Positions 1 through 6,814 of a DNA stretch of 64,000 nt are shown one piece after another. A program made the position numbers and the translations under genes. This DNA is from Acidobacteriota bacterium. GTDB taxonomy: Bacteria > Acidobacteriota > Terriglobia > Bryobacterales > UBA6623. Every line of letters begins with the position of its first letter. The stretch's first letter is position 1. The stretch spans positions 186,001 through 250,000 of the forward strand of contig WGMB01000003.1 of NCBI GenBank assembly GCA_016125275.1, read 5' to 3'. A model generated the notes under the pieces. The model made no database searches, was not told the origin of the DNA, and worked only from the letters and a program-made list of their open reading frames with translations.

Positions 1-635
1 TCTTCCTCGGCTGGAGAGAAACGGACGAGCGCCTGGACAACCCGCACTGCCAGTTCGTGGGCAATCCCCTGCCCCGCAGTCGCTTACCGCCCGGCGGACG
101 GACAATGAATGGGAGCGGTCTGCCGCGCGTGCTCGTGCTTGGCGGCTCAGAAGGCTCGCCCGAGCTCAATGAACGCGCACCGGCGTTGCTCGGAGCCGTG
201 CAGCGCCTATTGAGCCGGCCTTTGCGGGTTCTCCACGTCTGTGGTTGGGGCGAAAAGGCCGCCGTGGAGAGTCTGTACCGCGCGGAGTCCGTGGAAGCCC
301 GCGTCGACTGCTTCGTCGAGAAAGTCGAAGATCTCTACGGAGAATGCGACTTTGCGGTCGCCACGGCCGGCTCGTTCACCCTGGCCGAGTTGGCCGCCTG
401 GCGCATTCCGGCCCTGCTGGCCCCCTTGGAAGGAGCGGCCGGCCGGCACCAGCACGCCAACGCGGAAGCCTTTGCGGCTCGCAGCGACGCCCTGTTGCAT
501 TGGGAACCCGCCCTCGTCGCCGACCTACTGCATGCGCCGGAGAAGCTCCAACGGGCCGCAGATCGCATGGGACGGGCCTTCGATCAGGGAGCGGCGGAGA
601 CCCTGGCGCGGGCCTGCCTGGAGATGATCCGCTAG
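1..635 (+). CDS. murG: MurG, C-terminal part (5' truncated by window edge)
   Basis: This is the C-terminal half of UDP-N-acetylglucosamine--N-acetylmuramyl-(pentapeptide) pyrophosphoryl-undecaprenol N-acetylglucosamine transferase. The enzyme converts lipid I to lipid II on the inner face of the cytoplasmic membrane. The frame is open from base 3, so the true start lies outside the window. MurG signatures are visible: a GNPL turn, the glycine-rich donor loop GGSEGSPELN, the nucleotide-sugar segment AGSFTLAELAA, and HQHANA. The C-terminus is at the expected place for the family. Its stop overlaps the stop of the convergent murJ in one CTAG. Finding it beside murJ fits a peptidoglycan precursor role. 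Confidence 0.9.
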   Translation, partial: FLGWRETDERLDNPHCQFVGNPLPRSRLPPGGRTMNGSGLPRVLVLGGSEGSPELNERAPALLGAVQRLLSRPLRVLHVCGWGEKAAVESLYRAESVEARVDCFVEKVEDLYGECDFAVATAGSFTLAELAAWRIPALLAPLEGAAGRHQHANAEAFAARSDALLHWEPALVADLLHAPEKLQRAADRMGRAFDQGAAETLARACLEMIR

Positions 636-2299
636 CGGCTCCGTCGACGCAGCCGGGCGAGGATCGCTTCCTCGGCCAGCCGCAACTCGGTCAACCCCAT
701 GGCGCGGCTGAGGCCGAAGAACGTTGCGGCCCCCAGCGGAATGGAGATCGCCAAGTCGAGAGCGCGCGCGGTCCACGAGACGCCGACCTGAGCGGCGACG
801 AACCGCGAGCTTCCCCAGCAGACCACGGTCATCACCACCGTGGCCGCCGCAATCTTCACGAACCCGGCCCACAATCGGCGCCCCTCCACGCCTCCCGCCC
901 GTGTACGCATGGAAAGGAACAAGAACAGGAAGCTCAACGTGGTGACCGACGCTGTCGATAGGGCCAAACCCGCGTGCCCCCAGCCCAACCGCCGAATCAT
1001 GAACCAGTTCAGGCCATAGTTGAGAAAGATGGACAGGGTGGAGACCACGGCCGGGGCGCGAACGTCATCGAGGGCGTAAAAGGCCGGGGTCAGGATCTTC
1101 ATGCCGGCATAGCCCACCAGGCCCAGGCAGAACGCCGAGAGCGCCAGCGCGGTCTGCTGCGTGTCATATGCCGAGAAGGCTCCCCACTGGTAGATGACCC
1201 CAACGATCGATTCGCTGAGAACGATCAGACCGGCGGCCGAGGGCAGAGTCAGCAGGAAGACCAGACCCAGCGAGCGCGACAGGGTGTCCCGGAACTCGGG
1301 CATGTCGCCGCGGGCGGCGCTGCGGGAAATGGCCGGCAGGGTCGCCGAGCCGATCGCCACGCCGAACAGTCCCAACGGCAACTGCATGAAGCGGAAGGCG
1401 TAGCCGAGCCAGGAGACAGGGCCGTCGAGGATCTCTCCTTGGGCGTTGGTGATCTGGGAGGCGAAATTGCTGTTCACCACGACGTTGATCTGCACCGCCG
1501 CCGCGCCGAGCACCGCCGGCCCCATCAGCTTGAGAACCTGCCACAGCCTGGGGTCGCGCCAACTGAAGTCCAAGCGATAGCGCATGCCCAGTTGCCGTAG
1601 ACCCGGGACCTGCCAGAGGTACTGGAACAATCCGCCCAGCAGCGCGCCGACGCCCATGCCAACGATCGGATTCAGTCCTAGGACCGGGGCGACCCAGAAC
1701 GCCACGCCGAGGCCGATGCTGAGCGAGGTCACATTGAAGACCGCCGATGACAGCGACGGCATCAAGAAGCGGTCGTGCGATTGGAGCGCCCCCATGGCCT
1801 TCGCCGACAGCACGGCGAACAGCAGGAAGGGCATCATGATCCGCGTCAGCAGGACCGTGAGCTCCTTTTTGCCTTCGACCTCGCCGAACCCGGGGAACAT
1901 CAAGTCCACCACAGCCGGAGCAAAGACGGCGCCCACCAAGCACAGCAGCCCTACCGCCGGAACCAGCAGCGTCGTCAAGCGGTTGGAGAGGTCGAAGGCG
2001 CGCTCGCGGCCTTCCTCTGTTAGGGTCTTCGAGAAGACCGCCACGAAGGCCGAGGAGAGGGCGCCCTCCGCCAACAGATCCCGGAACAGATTGGGAATCC
2101 GAAAAGCCCCCAGGTAAGCGTCGTAGGCGACGCCAGCGCCGAAGAATCCGGCAAAGGCGGCTTCACGCGCCAAGCCGGTCAATCGGCTGAGCATGACGGC
2201 CACCCCTACGGCGCCCGCTGCAGCGACGACCTTGGAATGCTGGGAGCTCGAGGAGTCGGGAGAGGGCGACGCCGAGGACGGACCAGAACTGGAAGGCAT
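632..2299 (-). CDS. murJ: MurJ/MviN lipid II flippase
   Basis: This integral membrane protein is predicted to flip lipid II from the cytoplasmic to the periplasmic leaflet. It has about 555 residues and many hydrophobic segments (family: 14 helices). The N-terminal MviN signature is clear (MLSRLTGLAREAAFAGFFGA, then FRIPNLFRDLLAEGALSSAF). A Ser/Pro-rich stretch of about 20 residues precedes the first helix and is unusual for the family. The ATG at 2299 was preferred; a GTG at 2308 is in frame, and neither has a strong Shine-Dalgarno. A 16-bp hairpin lies just upstream. It is the last leftward gene after the exopolysaccharide genes and converges on murG, sharing its stop sequence. Confidence 0.93.
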   Translation of the reverse strand: MPSSSGPSSASPSPDSSSSQHSKVVAAAGAVGVAVMLSRLTGLAREAAFAGFFGAGVAYDAYLGAFRIPNLFRDLLAEGALSSAFVAVFSKTLTEEGRERAFDLSNRLTTLLVPAVGLLCLVGAVFAPAVVDLMFPGFGEVEGKKELTVLLTRIMMPFLLFAVLSAKAMGALQSHDRFLMPSLSSAVFNVTSLSIGLGVAFWVAPVLGLNPIVGMGVGALLGGLFQYLWQVPGLRQLGMRYRLDFSWRDPRLWQVLKLMGPAVLGAAAVQINVVVNSNFASQITNAQGEILDGPVSWLGYAFRFMQLPLGLFGVAIGSATLPAISRSAARGDMPEFRDTLSRSLGLVFLLTLPSAAGLIVLSESIVGVIYQWGAFSAYDTQQTALALSAFCLGLVGYAGMKILTPAFYALDDVRAPAVVSTLSIFLNYGLNWFMIRRLGWGHAGLALSTASVTTLSFLFLFLSMRTRAGGVEGRRLWAGFVKIAAATVVMTVVCWGSSRFVAAQVGVSWTARALDLAISIPLGAATFFGLSRAMGLTELRLAEEAILARLRRRSR

Positions 2300-2316
2300 G
2301 GAAGCCACGCGAGACG

Positions 2317-2356
2317 CAACGACGGGCTACGCCCTATTCAGCGTAGCCCGTCGTTG
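2317..2356 (-). terminator. Long perfect hairpin between PEP-CTERM gene and murJ
   Basis: A perfect 16-bp inverted repeat (2317-2332 against 2341-2356) encloses an 8-base loop. It lies between the leftward PEP-CTERM gene and the murJ start. There is no T-tract on either side, so it is not a textbook intrinsic terminator. It may stabilise the 3' end of the upstream mRNA or limit read-through into murJ. Confidence 0.5.
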
Positions 2357-2395
2357 TGCTCCCCCATGATCGTGGCGAGCACGAGGAGCGAAAAA

Positions 2396-2953
2396 TCAGC
2401 CGCGCCGACGGCGCCAGAACAACAGACCGCCCACGCCGGAGGCCAACAACACGAGCGTGCCGGGCTCCGGATTGGCAGCCGGATCCGTGAGGATCTGTCC
2501 GGGCGTCAAGCCGCCGGTGAAAGTCGGGCTGGTCGACAAAGCCGCGGACATCGAAGGAGTCGACGCAGGCGTAGTCGTCGTCGTCAGGACTCGCTGATAC
2601 ACCACCGGGGCTCCGAAGAATCCGGAGTAGCTCAGGCCGAAGCCGTAGGAGTACGGATTGTAGTAGAACGACGTCGGCATCGGGTTGTTGGCGGCGGGAA
2701 CACCGCTCGAAACGCCAGGCGCCGACGTACCGGAAGGATTCAACGTGTTGGCAGCGTTCTGCAACGTCTGCTGGGATGAGGACTGGTTGGGGGAGCCCTG
2801 CGAACCCTGGGGCGCGGGGCTCGAGTAGCTGTAGTTATAGGAATAAGCGCTGGAGTACATGTTCCCGACGAGCGCCACGGGGGCTGCCGTCAGGTGGGCG
2901 ACGCCGAATACGAGAAGGACTGCTATTAAGACTCCCGGTCTCTGCTTCATCAA
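2396..2953 (-). CDS. PEP-CTERM sorting domain protein
   Basis: This is a predicted secreted exosortase substrate of 185 residues. It starts with a signal peptide (basic MMKQRPG then a hydrophobic core) and ends with a PEP-CTERM tripartite signal: PEPGTLVLLASGVGGLLF followed by an arginine cluster. The middle is low in complexity, rich in Ser, Tyr, Asn, Pro and Thr, with YSYNYSYSS-type repeats and no enzymatic domain. In the family, exosortase removes the C-terminal helix and the product ends up at the cell surface or in the extracellular matrix. It follows the BY-kinase unit, with xrtA about 8 kb away. Its specific role is unknown. Confidence 0.85.
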   Translation of the reverse strand: MMKQRPGVLIAVLLVFGVAHLTAAPVALVGNMYSSAYSYNYSYSSPAPQGSQGSPNQSSSQQTLQNAANTLNPSGTSAPGVSSGVPAANNPMPTSFYYNPYSYGFGLSYSGFFGAPVVYQRVLTTTTTPASTPSMSAALSTSPTFTGGLTPGQILTDPAANPEPGTLVLLASGVGGLLFWRRRRG

Positions 2954-3136
2954 TTTCCTCCCCTTCTCTTCGGACAGGGTATTGTGTTCCTTGTGTTCTG
3001 CCGATCAGTGTCGTACCAGAGTCGATTCGAACCCACCCGCCAGATCGGCAATGCGCTGAGCTGGAGGCAAATCCGCCTGTCCGAGTTCGATCGTACCATA
3101 GCCTTCGGTCCACATCAATAGCCCGATCGCTGCAAA

Positions 3137-3742
3137 TCAAGGCGCAACGGCAACGTCCCAAACGACATCGCTTCGCGTCAAAATCGTGCATCGCGCGCCG
3201 CCAGAGAGCTGAAAAACATACTTGGCGTCGTAGCCCTGCGCGCTCAGGTTCCGGATCGCTACGGCAGGGGCGCCCAGGGTGCCTCGGGCCTGCTCGAGGG
3301 TCCAGCCGCGCTGCGCCGCACAGGTCGCATTTTGCGTCGTCGGTCCAACCGAATCCGCTTGACGCAATGACGGAAAAAGCGCGTCGCCGGCGGACGGCGG
3401 TTCCGGTTCCGGCGAGCCCTCAACGCGGGCCATGCCCCAGCTCTCCCGCAGAACCACCGCCTCGCCGAGAGCCTCCTCTTCCGCCGCAGTGGTGGTCGAT
3501 GCTCCCACCGACCGGACAGCGATCGAGGCCGGGGCGCTTCTGACGCCTGCGGCTGCAGTCGACGTCAGGGTTCCCACCTTGCCCAAGACGCCCGCAGTTC
3601 CCTGCCCTACGGTTTTGGCGGCGGAGCTTCCGATGCCGGAAGCGCCGGTCACGACGGCGGCCCCTACAACGGCTTGAGCCTCGGTCACAATCGGCGCAGC
3701 GAGGAACAGCATCGCCGCAAATAGAGAATCAAATCGGCTCAC
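3137..3742 (-). CDS. Secreted protein of unknown function, weak BamE-like tail
   Basis: Not confidently recognised. The protein has 201 residues, a GTG start and a signal peptide (cleavage near TEAQA). A long Ala/Thr/Gly/Val-rich central region follows. The compact C-terminal stretch of about 65 residues starts at a Cys and contains GWTLEQARGTLGAP, a Tyr-Phe strand and a second Cys. This layout resembles the small SmpA/BamE-type fold, where G-(W/M)-T-x-E-Q-V precedes a Pro-containing turn; the similarity is weak and only suggestive. It sits between the BY-kinase and a PEP-CTERM gene on the same strand, so a role in envelope or exopolysaccharide assembly is plausible. Confidence 0.6.
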   Translation of the reverse strand: MSRFDSLFAAMLFLAAPIVTEAQAVVGAAVVTGASGIGSSAAKTVGQGTAGVLGKVGTLTSTAAAGVRSAPASIAVRSVGASTTTAAEEEALGEAVVLRESWGMARVEGSPEPEPPSAGDALFPSLRQADSVGPTTQNATCAAQRGWTLEQARGTLGAPAVAIRNLSAQGYDAKYVFQLSGGARCTILTRSDVVWDVAVAP

Positions 3743-3805
3743 CAGCGTCAGCGTAGTACCGATGACCCCAAGGCGCCATCGGGGATTCCACCGACTCGGC
3801 CGTCT

Positions 3806-4699
3806 TCAACCGCGGCGGTAATACTTCGAGTAATTGTAGTACTGGTAGTAGCCCAGCCCACGACCCAAGAACCACGGCTTCACACAGTTCATGACCACGC
3901 CGATGAGCTTCTTGGGCGGGACCGACTCGTAGGCGCGCATCCAAAGCATCCGGTTCGTGTGGTCCTGCCGCACCACGAGGATCACGCCGTCGCAGTTCGC
4001 CTGGATCAAGTCGAAGTCGGCTACGGCCCCGGCGGGCGGGGTGTCGTAGATCACGTAGCTGAACTGCTGACGCAACGCCGCCGACACATTGTCCCATCGC
4101 TTGGAATTGAGCAAGTCCGCGGGACCGCCGCGCCCCTTGCCGCTGGGAAGAAAGAAGAGATTCGGAAACGGCTCGATCCGGGCGATGCAGTCGGATAACG
4201 CAGCGGTCCCCGACAGGACGTCCGCCAAGCCGGGCTTCACAGGCACGTCGAAGTAGCGCGCTAGGCTGCCGCGGTGCAGGTCGGCGTCGACGAGCACGAT
4301 CTGCTCTTCGGGATTGAGCGCCATCACGCCAGCCAAGTTCACGGCATTGACGCTCTTGCCGTCGCCGGACTCGGCCGAGGAGATCGCCAAGGTCCTCGGC
4401 TGCTGGGCGTGCTGCAGGATGCGCGTGCGAATAATGCGGTACTGCTCGGCGGCGTGAGAGTTCTCCCCGGCGAACGGCAACAGGGGCGTCTGCGACTTGA
4501 TGTGAACCTGGATCGACCGCAGGTCTTCCTTGGCCCCCACCTCAAACTCGGACAATCCGCTCAGCGAGAGCGAGTCCGGCCCCAGGTCGGGCGATCGCTC
4601 CGGCCTTCCCAACGATGCGAACGCCTCATCATGCAGAGGCAGCTTCGACGGGCGCGGATCGCTGCCGGACTGATGCAAGGCGTCAAAAATATCGCTCAT
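3806..4699 (-). CDS. BY-kinase (CpsD/CapB-type tyrosine autokinase) of the EPS locus
   Basis: Cytoplasmic tyrosine kinase of 297 residues that, in this family, controls polysaccharide chain length by cycling between phosphorylated and free states with a Wzz-like membrane partner. Walker A is at about 108-116 (SAESGDGKS), Walker A' at about 134-144 (IVLVDADLHRG) and Walker B at about 216-222 (VIYDTPP). The C-terminus carries a tyrosine cluster (YYQYYNYSKYY, 284-294), the usual autophosphorylation site. The first 80 residues are variable and proline/serine-rich. It begins 16 bp after the wzz-like gene, so the two are probably co-transcribed. Kinase and transmembrane activator are separate proteins, as is usual in XrtA loci. 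Confidence 0.9.
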   Translation of the reverse strand: MSDIFDALHQSGSDPRPSKLPLHDEAFASLGRPERSPDLGPDSLSLSGLSEFEVGAKEDLRSIQVHIKSQTPLLPFAGENSHAAEQYRIIRTRILQHAQQPRTLAISSAESGDGKSVNAVNLAGVMALNPEEQIVLVDADLHRGSLARYFDVPVKPGLADVLSGTAALSDCIARIEPFPNLFFLPSGKGRGGPADLLNSKRWDNVSAALRQQFSYVIYDTPPAGAVADFDLIQANCDGVILVVRQDHTNRMLWMRAYESVPPKKLIGVVMNCVKPWFLGRGLGYYQYYNYSKYYRRG

Positions 4700-4715
4700 G
4701 AGGAACCCACGGGAG

Positions 4716-6452
4716 CTAGAAGGAAATCCAGCCCAAGTAGAAGCTGGTCGCCACGGCCAGGGCTGCCACTGACAAGATGACCGACGAGGCGATCAAGGCC
4801 CGCTTGGGAAGTCGAGAGGTTGATCGGCCAGATCGCGCCCCAGTAGGCTCCGCCGCCGCAGAGTCCGGCTCCAACTGAATCATCGGCACCTGCCCCAGAA
4901 CGGCGACGTTTGGGGGCAACTCCCACTCGCCCAGCAGAACATTGCTGCGAAGCTCGGTGCCAAAACCCAACAGGCAGCCCACCACGAGGCCGGCGCCGCA
5001 GGTGACGAGCATCAGAAGCTCGCGGTCCGGACGGATGGGCTTCTCCGGCAGGCGGGCGGGCTCCAGAACCGTGAACTTCTCGGCCTTCTGGCGCGTCTCG
5101 AGCTCGCTGGCTAAGTCAGCCTCGATGCGTTTGTCCAGCAGAGCCTGGTAGTTGCGGACCGAGATGTCGTAGTCGCGCACGACCTTGGATAATTCCTGCT
5201 CGTGCATGGGGATGCGGCCCAGCCGCCCCTGTTCGGCCCCGAGCCGACCCACGAGTTCCTGCCGTCGGGTCTGCGCTGCCTTGATGTCGTCGTCGAGTAG
5301 AGAGATCTGGACCTGCAGTTGATTGATCCGATCCAGCTCCCGAGCCATGGACTGCGCCATGTCGGAGCTGATCGGAATCTTTTCGGAATCGGCGCCGCCG
5401 GTCGCCGCGCTCGGGATCGTCGCCTCGGCTTCCTGGGGTTCTTCGGCCGCCGCCTTGGCCGCCGCCTCGACGCGCTGCCGCAGGACTTCGACCTGAGAGC
5501 GCCCGCGAATCACATCCGGATGCGAATCGCTGTAGCGCGCTTCGAGGGCGGCCAACTGCTCCAGCGCGCGGTTCAGCTCAGTCTGCTCCGGCGTCAGGCG
5601 GATAGCGCCCGAGGAGGTCGTCACTGGCTGCCCCGAAGCGGCCGCGCGAGCCTGCTCCTTGGCCATTTGGCGCAACATATCCAGGCTGTTCTGCGCGCTA
5701 GTCAGCGAATTCTCATACAAAATCTTGCTCTGCCGAGCCCGCTCCACGTCGGTATCACAGCGGACGATCTCTCCCTGCAGACGCTGCACTTCCGACAGCA
5801 AGACACGCTCCTGCTGGGGCAACTCGCCCATATTTCGCGTCCGATACTCGCGCAGCAACTCTTCCTGCCGCTCCACTTCCTGCCGAAAGTCCTCGAGCTG
5901 ATTGGTCAGAAACTCCGCAGTTCCGAGGGCCTGATTGGAGCGCGTGCGAAGGTTCTCGTCAATAAACAGGGTCGAGAGCCGGTTGGTCACCTGCGCGACC
6001 ACGCTCGGGTCATCGCCCTCGAAGACGATCTGGAAAGCCGGCGCATTCCGCTGCGCCCAGCCCTGCACCAAGCTGACGCTGATCTTATCACGCAGCATCT
6101 GCACGATCTCTTCTTCCACCATCCTCGTCCGCTCGCTCTCGTAGAGGTTGAACTCCTCGATCAGACGTAGCAACGGCTCGTAGGCCAAGATCTGCTGACT
6201 GATGCGGTTGAGGCGGTTGGAGAGATCCTCGTTGACGGTCGGAGCGACGTAGCGCTCCGGGATTCGCTGCTGCTCGATCAGGATCACCGAACGCGCTTGG
6301 TAAACCGCCGGCAGACGGTAGACCACGATCGCCCCGATGATCGAGATGACAAGCCAAGTGGACAGAATCAGCAGCTTGCGCTTCCAAACCGCCCTCAAGA
6401 TGGAGAGCGGCATGAATTCGCCACGGATCTGACGCTGTTCTACTGCATCCAT
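4716..6452 (-). CDS. Wzz/GumC-type polysaccharide chain-length determinant
   Basis: Inner-membrane co-polymerase of 578 residues with a large periplasmic coiled coil. The first transmembrane helix is near residues 26-46 and opens the Wzz domain. A long helical region with Gln/Glu/Arg heptads follows. A second helix is near 485-505, preceded by the Pro-rich PARLPEKPIRPDRE segment typical of the family. A third hydrophobic segment at the extreme C-terminus (about 552-572) is less usual. The ATG at 6452 was chosen (GAGGA about 9 bases upstream); TTG at 6455 is possible. It is transcribed away from the outer-membrane barrel gene and leads into the BY-kinase gene, which has no membrane domain of its own. 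Confidence 0.9.
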   Translation of the reverse strand: MDAVEQRQIRGEFMPLSILRAVWKRKLLILSTWLVISIIGAIVVYRLPAVYQARSVILIEQQRIPERYVAPTVNEDLSNRLNRISQQILAYEPLLRLIEEFNLYESERTRMVEEEIVQMLRDKISVSLVQGWAQRNAPAFQIVFEGDDPSVVAQVTNRLSTLFIDENLRTRSNQALGTAEFLTNQLEDFRQEVERQEELLREYRTRNMGELPQQERVLLSEVQRLQGEIVRCDTDVERARQSKILYENSLTSAQNSLDMLRQMAKEQARAAASGQPVTTSSGAIRLTPEQTELNRALEQLAALEARYSDSHPDVIRGRSQVEVLRQRVEAAAKAAAEEPQEAEATIPSAATGGADSEKIPISSDMAQSMARELDRINQLQVQISLLDDDIKAAQTRRQELVGRLGAEQGRLGRIPMHEQELSKVVRDYDISVRNYQALLDKRIEADLASELETRQKAEKFTVLEPARLPEKPIRPDRELLMLVTCGAGLVVGCLLGFGTELRSNVLLGEWELPPNVAVLGQVPMIQLEPDSAAAEPTGARSGRSTSRLPKRALIASSVILSVAALAVATSFYLGWISF

Positions 6453-6814
6453 CAATGAGTCCTCGAGAACCGGCGATTAATCATGGAGCGAGTCCGTCTT
6501 TCGCCGAAGAGATCGCGCATGAATGCTCCCTCCGACTGAATCGCTTATCGGCCTTCAAGGGGGCTGCCTTGAGCCTGCGCGCCGGTATCCAGATTATCCT
6601 ACAGCAACGGAATGCTGGCAAGACGACGGTCCCTCGCCCCGCGCCGTCAGGACGCCGTTTGACGCTCGAAATTCGCGCGCTCCATGCTATACTCTCGCTA
6701 ACCTTGGCGGTTAGGCTCGTCGGGCTGGTCGATGGGCGGCGCGCCACGGCGTCAGCGACGGTTGAAGTCCTTGTGGAAAGGCGACGCGTCGACGGCGAGC
6801 AGGGAGACGCCCCT
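6453..6814. promoter_or_regulatory. Divergent promoter region of the exopolysaccharide locus
   Basis: This 362-bp non-coding stretch separates the leftward wzz/BY-kinase unit from the rightward barrel/glycosyltransferase/xrtA unit. A near-consensus -10 box, TATACT, is at 6688-6693 on the plus strand; no well-spaced -35 is visible. A small inverted repeat (CTAACC-N5-GGTTAG) follows directly. The rightward mRNA would have a leader of about 110 bases. The plus frame is open through most of the region, but the residues encoded before 6815 lack protein character. No sigma-54 type site was seen. Confidence 0.45.

Noticed and set aside
6455-6814. Start of the barrel protein at 6455 (giving 852 residues)
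   Set aside because: The first 120 residues have no protein character, overlap the opposite start of the wzz-like gene, and would bury the signal peptide; the ATG at 6815 has an RBS and signal peptide.
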